64,000 bases of DNA from assembly GCA_036260255.1 (NCBI GenBank), contig DATAAF010000088.1:6487-70486 (forward strand). Reading direction: 5' to 3'. The position numbers and the translations under genes are program-made. Below, piece after piece: positions 56,462 through 64,000 of the stretch; the first letter of the stretch is position 1, and each line of letters starts with the position of its first letter. Origin of the DNA: DASZJY01 sp036260255 (GTDB taxonomy: Bacteria; Actinomycetota; Acidimicrobiia; Acidimicrobiales; AC-14). The notes under the pieces were generated by a model that saw nothing but the letters and a program-made list of their open reading frames with translations, was not told the DNA's origin and did not search any database.

Positions 56462-57769
56462 ATGGCTGAGGGGGAGCGGGCGGACGTCGGGGCCACGCCG
56501 GGTCCGGACGACGAGACCCTCGGCGCCGCCCTCGCCGCCGTACTGGGTTTGAGCTCCGAGGGCTCCGGCAGCCCGGTGACCACGCCCAGGGCCGTCTCCG
56601 TTCCACCGCCGCGGCGCCCCCCTTACTCGCCGCCGTCGACCGACCCGGTGACCGTGGCCGCCGGCGGGGAGCAGCCCTCGGCGAGCGACGACTTCTGGGG
56701 GTCGGGCGACGAGCTCGAACGGCTCGACGCTCGGCCCGCCCCCTCGGAGGAGGACGGGGTGCCCGACGTCCGGCTGGCGTCGGCCGGAGAGGCGCCCGCC
56801 CGACCGTTCGCCGAGAGCTCCGACGCCGACGCGGTTGGGAGTCGGCTGTCGGCACCCTCCGCGTCCGACGCCGACGATTTCTGGGGCGAACCCGAGACCG
56901 ACGAGTCTCCGCCGGCGCCGGCCGAGGACGAGCCCGAAGCACCTGGCCTCAGGCCTCGGGAGGTCCTCCCTCGCGACCTCTGGCTCCGTCCGGCCGACCG
57001 CGACCGGGACCGCGCCGCCTCGCCCACGCCCCCCGTCGACCGACCGGAGGAGCCCAGTGAGTCCTCCCTGACCGCCCTCCAGGAAGTGGGGCTGGGTGGT
57101 CCCCTCAACACCGCCATGGGCGACCTGCGCCGGCTCGCCGACGAGGGTGCTCACCGAGGCACCGAGCCGGTCGCCTCGGAGGCCCGCGGCGCCGACGACT
57201 CGCACGCCCAGGGCGTCGTGCCGCGCCGGGACCGGCTGCGGGACCGCCGGCGTGACCTGCCGCTCCAGCTGGCGGTGGCGGCCCTCGTGGTGATCGCCTT
57301 CGCCGTCGTTCTGCTGACGCGGGGCGGCGACTCCCGGCGTGGCATCGACACGAGGGTGGCGACCAGCACTCCGCCGACGACCGCGCAGGCGCCGGCCGTC
57401 CCGGCCGCGGATGCCAGCACCACCTCGGTGCCGCTGCCCGAGGAAGTGATGCCGCCGCCGCCCGACGCCGCCGCTCCGCCGCCCTCCTCCGCTTCGCAGG
57501 CGGACGACGGTCGTCCCCCGGCGGGCGCCAGGGCCCCGTCCCGCCCCCGAGCGTCACGGTCGCCGGCGCCTGCAGCAGCACCCGCCCCGAGCCGGCCTGC
57601 TCCCGAGCCGACTTCGCCGCCCGCCACCACCGCCACCACTCAACCTCCGGCCACGACGACGCCGCCCGCCTCCGTTCCCAAGCAGTCGGGCCCCTGCGAC
57701 CGGTCGTGGCTCTCGCCCGAGGCGCGCCAGGCGTGCCTCGACAGTCGCGGCCCGGGCGGCGACGACTGA
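56462..57769 (+). CDS. Uncharacterised single-pass membrane protein, 435 residues
   Basis: ATG 56462 comes 38 bp after rpmE. The first 255 residues are acidic, Ser/Pro-rich and low-complexity, with a twice-used DDFWG box (ASDDFWGSGDE and DADDFWGEPET). One helix, LQLAVAALVVIAFAVVLLT, is at about 270-290. The outer 140 residues are Pro/Thr/Ala-rich and end in CDRSWLSPEARQACLDSRG with two Cys. It looks like an inside-disordered, outside Pro/Thr-stalk protein. Function unknown. Confidence 0.65.
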   Translation: MAEGERADVGATPGPDDETLGAALAAVLGLSSEGSGSPVTTPRAVSVPPPRRPPYSPPSTDPVTVAAGGEQPSASDDFWGSGDELERLDARPAPSEEDGVPDVRLASAGEAPARPFAESSDADAVGSRLSAPSASDADDFWGEPETDESPPAPAEDEPEAPGLRPREVLPRDLWLRPADRDRDRAASPTPPVDRPEEPSESSLTALQEVGLGGPLNTAMGDLRRLADEGAHRGTEPVASEARGADDSHAQGVVPRRDRLRDRRRDLPLQLAVAALVVIAFAVVLLTRGGDSRRGIDTRVATSTPPTTAQAPAVPAADASTTSVPLPEEVMPPPPDAAAPPPSSASQADDGRPPAGARAPSRPRASRSPAPAAAPAPSRPAPEPTSPPATTATTQPPATTTPPASVPKQSGPCDRSWLSPEARQACLDSRGPGGDD

Positions 57770-57916
57770 TCCGGCGGCGCGTCGGCGAGGGGGGAGTGGA
57801 GGGAGCTGCATCGGCGGCCGACGGGGCCCCGCTGGCGGAACTCCACGCGACGGGCGGTATCGTCGCCGACGGGAACCCCCGAAGGCGAGACACGACGCAG
57901 CCGAGGCGGTAGAGCG

Positions 57917-59506
57917 ATGCACCTGCGAGCCAAGTGGACGGCCTTGAGGCGGTATCGGCGGAGGGCTCGCCACATCGGTGAGACCGAATCGGGCCATTCA
58001 CTGTTCGCGGTGGGACCGGCACGAGTCTCTCTCCCACGCGGCAGCCGCCAGTTCTTCCTCGTCTTCGGCTGCTCACGGTGCGGCCGTGACGTCGAGACGC
58101 AGAGGAGCGCCCACCGGGTGGCCGACCTCCTCGGGCCGGACGCGTCGGTTCTCTGCATGGACTGCGCCCGGCTGCCCCTCGAGGTCGCGGAGGCGCAGGG
58201 GTCGGGTCCCTCGCCGAGCGCGGGTCGGGCCGGACGGCATCAGGCCGGAGTCGCGGTCTCCCCGGCGCACGAGGACACGGGGACGAGTCCCGCCGAACCG
58301 GAGCCCGAGGGCCGAGGTGACGAGGTCGGCCGGCTCCTGCACGAGCTGGCGTCGGGGTACCGCGAGCTGTCCGACTGGGTGAAGACGAACCACGACGCCC
58401 GGCGCGGGGACCTCGGCGACGCACCCGGAACGTTGGGCGAGCAGGTGGCGTCGGTCCTCCGGTCGGCCGCGGTCAGCGCCGAGGAGATCCGAGCCGAGGC
58501 GATCAGGGTCCGAGAGGCGGCCGACGCCGAGAAGGCGGGCGCCGCCGGCATCGTCGCCGAGGCCGAGGCGGAGGCGTCGCGCCTCAACGGGGAGGCCGCT
58601 CGTAGCCTCGAGGAAGCTCGGAGGGACCGTGAGCGGGCAGCTGCGGTGCTGCACGACGCCGAGGAGAAGGCGGAGGCGCGGCAGGCGGAGGCGCAGGCGG
58701 CCGTTGCCGAGATCTGGGAGGAGGTCGAAGCGGAGCGAGCTCGTGCCGCCGAGCTGATGCCCGCGGCAGAGCGCCAGGCGGCGACCGTGGTGGCGAGCGC
58801 CGAAGACGAGGCTGCTCGCATCCGGCGGGAAGCCGAGGCGGACCAGGCCCAGGCGGCCGAGTTGGTCCGCCAAGCCGAACGGCAGGCGTCCGAGCTGCGG
58901 AGGACCGCGGCAGCGCGCGTGGAGGCCGCGACCCAGGAGCAGGAGCGGGCCAAGACGACGCTGGCGGAGGCGGAAAGCCGTGCATCCGAGCTGCTGGCGA
59001 ACGTGGAAAGCCGCGCGTCCGAGCTGTTGGCCGAGGCGGAGAGCCGCGCGTCCCAGCTGGTCGGCGAGGCGGAGAGCCGCGCCTCGCAGCTGGTCGGCGA
59101 GGCGGAGAGCCGCGCCGCGGAGCTGTTGGCTGCGGCCGAACGCCGTGCGTCCGCGATCGTCGGCGAAGCCGAGATGCGCGCCTCGGAACTGGTCGCCGAC
59201 GCACAGGCCGAGGCGGCCCGGGTGGGGGAGGCCAGCCTGGCGGAGGCGGCGCAGCTCCGCCAGACCGCGGCGGCCCAGGCCGCCGACGTGATGCAGCAGG
59301 CCGACGCTGACCGGGCGCACGCCAACGCGCTGCTGGCTGCCGCCTTGCAGGCGCGCAACGCAGCGGAGGACGACCGGGGCCGCGCTGCCAGCCTGCTCGC
59401 CGACGCCGAGGAGCAGGTCCGCCGGCTACGGGCCCAGGCCGAGCCCGAGGCGGTCCCGACCCGCGAGGCACCCCTGCCGCCGGGGCCCCGGCAGAGGACC
59501 GGTTGA
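57917..59506 (+). CDS. Coiled-coil protein with Cys-rich N-terminal head, 529 residues
   Basis: The N-terminus has CSRCGRDVETQRS and VLCMDCARLPLEV (about 51-90), two CxxC pairs that probably bind one zinc. From about residue 175 to 515 it is an uninterrupted Ala/Glu/Arg coiled coil. A region at 350-420 repeats an 11-residue unit of the type EAESRASELLA six or seven times. The DivIVA or Wag31-like composition suggests a scaffold or filament. No membrane helix. Start choice ATG 57917; upstream sequence to 57770 looks non-coding. Confidence 0.7.
   Translation: MHLRAKWTALRRYRRRARHIGETESGHSLFAVGPARVSLPRGSRQFFLVFGCSRCGRDVETQRSAHRVADLLGPDASVLCMDCARLPLEVAEAQGSGPSPSAGRAGRHQAGVAVSPAHEDTGTSPAEPEPEGRGDEVGRLLHELASGYRELSDWVKTNHDARRGDLGDAPGTLGEQVASVLRSAAVSAEEIRAEAIRVREAADAEKAGAAGIVAEAEAEASRLNGEAARSLEEARRDRERAAAVLHDAEEKAEARQAEAQAAVAEIWEEVEAERARAAELMPAAERQAATVVASAEDEAARIRREAEADQAQAAELVRQAERQASELRRTAAARVEAATQEQERAKTTLAEAESRASELLANVESRASELLAEAESRASQLVGEAESRASQLVGEAESRAAELLAAAERRASAIVGEAEMRASELVADAQAEAARVGEASLAEAAQLRQTAAAQAADVMQQADADRAHANALLAAALQARNAAEDDRGRAASLLADAEEQVRRLRAQAEPEAVPTREAPLPPGPRQRTG
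58967..59190 (+). repeat. 33-bp internal repeat coding the AEAESRAS(E/Q)L(L/V) unit
   Basis: Near-identical 33-bp segments such as GGCGGAGAGCCGCGCGTCCC recur in tandem and code an 11-residue heptad-like unit (hendecad). Two adjacent copies (about 59036-59101) differ by very few bases. The pattern suggests recent unit duplication. Confidence 0.7.
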
Positions 59507-59534
59507 CCGGCGGCCGCGGTCGCCCGCGGAGAGA

Positions 59535-61268
59535 TCAGGCGCCTGAAGCGGTCTCGGAGCCCTCCGAGCGCAGGACGAGGTGGTCCTCCAGCACGAGGAC
59601 GTCGAAGGCGGCGCGCCGGTAGGTGCGCACCGCGTCCTCGGGCGTGCAGACGATCGGCTCCTGCACGTTGAACGACGTGTTGAGGAGCACCGGCACGCCG
59701 GTGATCCTCTCGAACTCGCGAAGCAGCCGCCAGTAGCGGGGATTGGCCGTGCGGCTCACCGTCTGCGGCCGGGCCGTCCCGTCGACGTGGACGACCGCGG
59801 GCACCCGGTGTCGCGTCTCGTCGGCGACGGGTAGCACGGTGACCATGAACGGGTCGCGATGAGGCCGCCCGAAGAAGCCCTCGCCGGCCTCCTCGACCAT
59901 CGACGGGGCGAGGGGCCGGAACCACTCTCTGAGCTTCACCTTGTGGTTCAGGAGCTCCCGCATGTCGGAGCGGCGAGGGTCGGCGAGGAAGCTGCGGTTG
60001 CCCAGGGCGCGGGGGCCGAACTCGCACCGGCCCTGGAACCAGCCGACGATGGCGCCGTCGGCGATCAGCCGGGCGACGCGCGGCAGCAACTCGTCGTCGG
60101 GGAGGGTCTGGAAGGGGATGCCGGCATCACGCAGGGCGGCGGCGCACTGCTCCGAGTTGAACGACGGCCCGAAGTAGGCATGGTCCATCTGGTACGCGCG
60201 GGGTCGTCCGAGGATGCCGTTGTAGGTGAGGTAGGCGGCGCCGAGCGAGCAGCCGGCGTCCCCGGCCGCCGCCTGGATGAACACCCGCTCGAAGGGCGAC
60301 TCCTCGATGATCCGGCCGTTCATCACCGAGTTGAACGCCACGCCGCCGGCGAGGCAAAGGTTCCGTTCGCCGGTGCGGCGGTGGAGCGACCGGAGGAGGT
60401 GGAGCACGACGTCCTCGAGGACGACCTGGGCGCTGGCGGCGATGTCCTGGTGGCGTTCGGTGATCTCCTCGTCCGGCTGGCGCGGGGCTCCCAGGGCGGC
60501 GATCGCCTCCTCGCTGAACATGTACCGCTTGGCCAGGTGGTGGTCGAGGACGCGTACGTTCACCCGGAACTCGTCCTCCCCGCGCACCGACAGCACCCGC
60601 TCGGAGAGGAACTGGCGATAGCGGGGCTGCCCGTAGGCGGCCAGCCCCATGACCTTCCACTCGTCCCCCGCGAACATGTCGAAGCCCAGGAAGTTGGTGA
60701 CGGCCGAGTAGAACTGGCCGAGCGAGTGGGGGAGCTTGATCCGCTTGAGCGGTCGGACGTCGGTGCCTCTGCCGAGCGCCATCATCGTCGTGGTCGCCTC
60801 GCCGGTCCCGTCCATGGTGAGGATTGCGGCCTGCTCGAACGGCGACACCAGGAAGGCGCTGGCGGCGTGACAGGGATGGTGCTCCAGGTAGTGGAACTGG
60901 AAGTCGCTCGGGCCGAACCGCTCCCGAAGGAGGCGCGGGTACCGGAACATCCCCAGGTAGCTCTCGCTCACCTGGCGGACGCCCCGGTCCACCCGGGCTT
61001 CGAACATCTCTCGGGAGATGGCCAGGGACTTGAGCGCCTGTAGCGCCTTGTGCCCGAGGATCCACGGCTTCCAGTAGAGCGAGACGTGCTCCACCTCGGC
61101 CAGCTTGATGCCCGCTTCGCCCAAGCAGTACTCGATGGCGTTGTAGGGGAACCCGATGTGGTGCTTCTTGCGCGAGAAGCGCTCCTCCTCTACCGCCGCC
61201 ACGACCTGGCCGTCGTGTATGAGGGTCGCGGCGGCGTCGCCCATGGTCGTCAGCCCCAGGATGTACAT
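59535..61268 (-). CDS. Carbamoyltransferase, NodU/CmcH family
   Basis: A 577-residue enzyme that transfers a carbamoyl group from carbamoyl phosphate to a sugar or natural-product hydroxyl. ATG 61268 starts MYILGLTTMGDAAATLIHDG; the ORF extends further upstream but without family similarity. The Kae1-like N-terminal domain has HHPCHAASAF (metal-binding His) and LTMDGTGEATTTM. The C-terminal YrdC-like region has FGPRALGNRSFLADPR and LLNTSFNVQEPIV. Context with a FkbM methyltransferase and asparagine synthase points to surface polysaccharide or glycolipid decoration. Confidence 0.93.
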   Translation of the reverse strand: MYILGLTTMGDAAATLIHDGQVVAAVEEERFSRKKHHIGFPYNAIEYCLGEAGIKLAEVEHVSLYWKPWILGHKALQALKSLAISREMFEARVDRGVRQVSESYLGMFRYPRLLRERFGPSDFQFHYLEHHPCHAASAFLVSPFEQAAILTMDGTGEATTTMMALGRGTDVRPLKRIKLPHSLGQFYSAVTNFLGFDMFAGDEWKVMGLAAYGQPRYRQFLSERVLSVRGEDEFRVNVRVLDHHLAKRYMFSEEAIAALGAPRQPDEEITERHQDIAASAQVVLEDVVLHLLRSLHRRTGERNLCLAGGVAFNSVMNGRIIEESPFERVFIQAAAGDAGCSLGAAYLTYNGILGRPRAYQMDHAYFGPSFNSEQCAAALRDAGIPFQTLPDDELLPRVARLIADGAIVGWFQGRCEFGPRALGNRSFLADPRRSDMRELLNHKVKLREWFRPLAPSMVEEAGEGFFGRPHRDPFMVTVLPVADETRHRVPAVVHVDGTARPQTVSRTANPRYWRLLREFERITGVPVLLNTSFNVQEPIVCTPEDAVRTYRRAAFDVLVLEDHLVLRSEGSETASGA

Positions 61269-61479
61269 CGAACCTCGCTTACGACGACGGAGTCCCGCAT
61301 GGGCGCACGCTGAGCAACGCGGTGCGAGAGCCACAGCGATCGTGACGCCAGTGGCCGCCGGCCGATTGTAGTAGGGGACCTCGAATCTGCGCGACGCAGA
61401 GGACCCCGAGCATACGATTCGTGCCCAGAAGACGTCCGCGGCATGGCGGGCCGCCAACGAGTCTCAGAGGGGGAACTCA

Positions 61480-62280
61480 GTGCAGAGGCTCACAGCCGTT
61501 CGAGAAGGTGCCCGGTCTGTCAGGCGGAACCCCAAGGAGGTCGGTGCATACATCGTTGTCGGCCTCCGGCAGCTCCGAGACGACGCCCGGCTGGTCGGTC
61601 GGGGCATCCGCTACAGCATCGCTCCTCCTCCGGAGATGGGCGACTGGGAGACGGTCGCCGGCACAACCTTGTTACGACGGAGCTACCGCCACAACCAGGA
61701 GTACGAGGACCAGCAGGTGGCCAAGCTGCCGATCGTCAAGCGGGATCTCGCCGCCCGGTCCCACGGGCGGCGAACGGGCTTCGTCGAGCGCTTCGGGTCG
61801 TGTCCAGAGATCCTGGCGGCGAAGAGCATCCTGTGCCTGGGTGCCCGCACGGGTGAGGAGGTGGCCGCTCTCTACGACCACGGAGTGCTCGCCGTAGGGG
61901 TCGACCTCCTGCCCGGTGACGACAGGTATGTCCTCAGGGGAGACTGGCACGCCCTGGAGTTCCCCGACGAGAGCTTCGAGGCCGTCTACGGCAACGCGTT
62001 CGATCACGCGAGGGACCTGGACGCTGTCCTGAAGGAGGTCGATCGCGTCCTCGCTCCCGGCGGCGTGTTCCTCCTCGACATCGCCTACGGCTTCGACGAG
62101 GGTCGCCCGGTGGGTCCCTTCGAGTCGCTGGCCTGGCCGACGGCGCGGGACCTGGCCGACGAGGTCGGGAAGGTCACCGGGTTCAGGTTGGAGCGGTTCG
62201 GCGAGATCCGGCTCCTGCACATGGACGGTTGGTGCGAGGCGGTCTACCGCAAGCCCGCAGTCGCCGCCGGGTCAGCGTGA
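61480..62280 (+). CDS. Class I SAM-dependent methyltransferase
   Basis: A 266-residue protein from GTG 61480. The core has SILCLGARTGEEVAALYDHG (motif I, with Ala in place of the second Gly), VGVDLLPGDDRYVLRGDWHA, FEAVYGNAFDHARDLDAVLKE and VLAPGGVFLLDIAYG. It is divergent from the carbamoyltransferase. The N-terminal 90 residues are basic and may contact a substrate or membrane. The acceptor is unknown; a sugar is likely from context. Confidence 0.82.
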   Translation: MQRLTAVREGARSVRRNPKEVGAYIVVGLRQLRDDARLVGRGIRYSIAPPPEMGDWETVAGTTLLRRSYRHNQEYEDQQVAKLPIVKRDLAARSHGRRTGFVERFGSCPEILAAKSILCLGARTGEEVAALYDHGVLAVGVDLLPGDDRYVLRGDWHALEFPDESFEAVYGNAFDHARDLDAVLKEVDRVLAPGGVFLLDIAYGFDEGRPVGPFESLAWPTARDLADEVGKVTGFRLERFGEIRLLHMDGWCEAVYRKPAVAAGSA

Positions 62281-62325
62281 GCTTCGATCCGGGGCGGTGG
62301 CGAGGGCTCGCGCAGGGCGGTCGCC

Positions 62326-63267
62326 CTACCGGCGGCCGCGGACGAACAGGTAGTTGCTGACGCCGGGCGCCGGAAGCGCCTCGCTCTCGAGTTCCAGCCC
62401 GCTCTGGGCGAGGATGTCCCGGATGGCGTCGGTCCGCCCTCGATGATGAGAGACCTCCACCAGAAGGCTTCGTAGCCGGTCGTCGGCGAGGACCCGGCGG
62501 GCGCCGAGCAGCACGTCGAGCTCGGTCCCGTCGACGTCGAGCTTCAGGTGATTGGGCATGTCGAACCCCCAGCCGAAGACCAGCTCGTCGAGGGCGAAGG
62601 TCAGCATCCGTTGCCGGTAGGCGGGTTCGAACTCGTTGCCTTTGAAGTCGACGGTGGCGCCGACGGTGTGGAGCGCGGTCCCGGCCACGACGGAGTGGTA
62701 GTTGAGCACCGACGTGCCGTTGCGGTCGCTCAGGGCGATCAGGTGGGGGAACACCACGTCGTGCACGCGGTTGAGGAGCACGTTCTTGCAGAGCTGGTGG
62801 TACGTGGCGAAGCTCGGCTCGAAGGCGTGGCACGTCACCCGCCCCGGGGCTTGGGCGGCGGCGACGAGCGCATACGCGCCCACGTTGGCACCGACGTCGT
62901 AGAAGACGTCGCCCGCGGTCACGTACTTCTCGATCCAGCGGATGGTCTCCGGCTCCTTGCGGCACGACGTGGCCCGGAAGAGGTCGACTTGCGAGCCCAC
63001 GGAGAGAAGGATCTCTGCACGTTCGTAGTCCAGGCGCACGACCGGCGCCGTCTCGTCCATCACCGCGACGAGGACGTCGACTGGCAGCGTCCCCACGGCG
63101 GCAGCGATCGCCCGGGAGAGGCGTCGTCTGGTCCGTCGCGATCCCGCCTCGAGCACGCCGGCGGCGCCCTTCTCGGCCACCTTGCGGGCGAGGTCCGTGA
63201 GCGTCAACCGGGAAGACGTGGGCGCCTCGTCGCGACTCTCGTGGAGGGGGGAAGCCATGGCGGACAC
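62326..63267 (-). CDS. FkbM family methyltransferase
   Basis: A 313-residue enzyme with AGDVFYDVGANVGAYALVAAA (SAM-binding motif I at about 113-133), VTCHAFEPSFATYHQLCKNV, and the FkbM cue HLKLDVDGTELDVLLGARRV at about 243-262. The family O-methylates sugars or polyketides. The residues before 113 form a helical N-terminal region. ATG 63267 and ATG 63258 are both possible starts. It is convergent with the SAM methyltransferase at 61480. Confidence 0.88.
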   Translation of the reverse strand: MSAMASPLHESRDEAPTSSRLTLTDLARKVAEKGAAGVLEAGSRRTRRRLSRAIAAAVGTLPVDVLVAVMDETAPVVRLDYERAEILLSVGSQVDLFRATSCRKEPETIRWIEKYVTAGDVFYDVGANVGAYALVAAAQAPGRVTCHAFEPSFATYHQLCKNVLLNRVHDVVFPHLIALSDRNGTSVLNYHSVVAGTALHTVGATVDFKGNEFEPAYRQRMLTFALDELVFGWGFDMPNHLKLDVDGTELDVLLGARRVLADDRLRSLLVEVSHHRGRTDAIRDILAQSGLELESEALPAPGVSNYLFVRGRR

Positions 63268-63340
63268 GCATCCTCGGCGTCGTGGGCCCGAGCCCGGCAG
63301 CGCAGTGGACGCAACGGGCCTCTCGAAGCGTACTTAGCCG

Positions 63341-64000
63341 TCACCATCCTTCGCGGCGAAGGAACAGCTCGAGGGTCAGGAGCGTCCACAGGGCGTGGCC
63401 ATGGTTGGCGATACCGCGCTGGTGCTCGCCCAACATCCGGTCGAGGGCCTCCGGCGCCAGATGGGCGCGCACTCTGGCGTCCGGCGCCCCCAGCGTGCCC
63501 TCCACATAGGAGCGGAGGTCCGAGCGGAACCAGCGGTCGAGGGGCACTCCGAACCCTCGCTTGCGGCGGGTCTGGATCTCCCGCGGGAGGAGGTCGGCGG
63601 CCGCCGCCTTCAGCGCTCGCTTCCGGGAAAGGCCCCGAACTCGGGCGCTCCGCGGGAGGCGGAGGGCAAACTCGACCAGCTCGTGGTCGAGGAAGGGTGA
63701 CCGCACCTCCAGGGCGTGGGCCATCGCCATGCGGTCGACCTTCGGAAGGAGGTCGTCGAGAAGATACGTCCGCAGCGTGAGATCGAGCAGGCGGTCGAGG
63801 AGGTCGGAGCCTTCCGACCGCCGCCAGATCTGTCGGTAGTCCTCGGTGCCCCAGTTCTCCGACCGGCCGAGCAGGGACTCGCGCCATTCCGGACCGAGGA
63901 AGCTGACCCAGGCCAGGAAGGCGTCGGGCAATCCCATCTGGCTGCGGTCGAGGAACCGCCGGAAGCTGGCGGCCCGACCCCTCAGCCGGTCGCCCGGTAC
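63341..64000 (-). CDS. Asparagine synthase (glutamine-hydrolysing), C-terminal part
   Basis: The gene runs off the right edge; 219 C-terminal residues are present. They match the synthetase domain of AsnB-like proteins: LLDDLLPKVDRMAMAHALEV, RSPFLDHELVEFALRLP, LSRKRALKAAAADLLP, then RKRGFGVPLDRWFR. Such AsnB paralogues are frequent in capsule and exopolysaccharide clusters, where they amidate sugars or act beside exosortase systems. The N-terminal glutaminase domain is off-window. Confidence 0.92.
   Translation of the reverse strand, partial: VPGDRLRGRAASFRRFLDRSQMGLPDAFLAWVSFLGPEWRESLLGRSENWGTEDYRQIWRRSEGSDLLDRLLDLTLRTYLLDDLLPKVDRMAMAHALEVRSPFLDHELVEFALRLPRSARVRGLSRKRALKAAAADLLPREIQTRRKRGFGVPLDRWFRSDLRSYVEGTLGAPDARVRAHLAPEALDRMLGEHQRGIANHGHALWTLLTLELFLRREGW

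Noticed and set aside
56424..57916. prfA or hemK expected after rpmE
   Set aside because: The genes found there are a Pro/Thr-rich membrane protein and a coiled-coil protein; no release-factor GGQ motif is present.

Overview
The window is GC-rich and densely coded. Start codons are often GTG, and many neighbouring genes overlap by an ATGA or GTGA. The block argS-lysA-(CHAT insert)-hom-thrC-apgM-...-rho-rpmE is the housekeeping order typical of Actinomycetota. Together with a DUF5317 membrane protein, many ECF sigma factors and a Rho with a long disordered insert, it suggests a deep-branching soil or sediment actinobacterium. Acidimicrobiia is my best guess, by inference only. The window holds about 60 protein genes and one tRNA.

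Layout. 0-9 kb: the tail of an L,D-transpeptidase, a methyltransferase, MsrA, an ECF sigma factor coupled to a triple-VOC protein, further VOC and ABM-type small enzymes, an LLM-type flavin oxidoreductase and FtsH. 9-12 kb: a rhodanese-CBS gene with an in-frame TGA in its active-site loop, a zinc-ribbon peptide, a MarR regulator and a protein with a degenerate diadenylate-cyclase-like (DAC) domain. 12-25 kb: an FG-GAP/PKD secreted protein, two giant ATPase regulators (LuxR/LAL type and SARP/BTAD type), and a 974-residue secreted protein of unknown function. 25-29 kb: a DUF2087 regulator, a zinc alcohol/formaldehyde dehydrogenase and an amidase.

29-36 kb is an accessory region with visible decay: a frameshifted and truncated tyrosine recombinase, a short-chain dehydrogenase with internal deletions, and membrane-protein and regulator scraps. 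These sit among small intact enzymes: two DHFR-like reductases, a monooxygenase, a TetR-cupin pair with a palindromic operator, and a Lys/Ala/Pro repeat protein. 36-39 kb holds a small operon (ABM-like protein, sigma factor, AlkD-like DNA-repair protein), a tRNA-Arg(CCG) and a response regulator.

39-56 kb is the amino-acid and rho block. No thrB kinase is seen. An archaeal-type phosphoglycerate-mutase-like protein sits right after thrC. It is followed by a homologue of cyclic 2,3-diphosphoglycerate synthetase and by a 2-phosphoglycerate kinase, the two steps of cyclic-2,3-DPG synthesis known from hyperthermophilic methanogens. The kinase is interrupted by a TGA just before its P-loop. Inserted between lysA and hom are a DUF5317 cluster with tiny ORFs and an ECF sigma-small protein-CHAT/TPR operon.

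56-64 kb: rpmE, a Pro/Thr-rich membrane protein, a long coiled-coil protein with a cysteine-rich head, and the start of what looks like a surface-glycan cluster (carbamoyltransferase, two methyltransferases, asparagine synthase running off the right edge).

The points most worth checking are the possible selenocysteine codon in the rhodanese gene, the bacterial cyclic-DPG genes inside the threonine/rho block, the degenerate DAC-domain sensor, and the sigma-CHAT operon.
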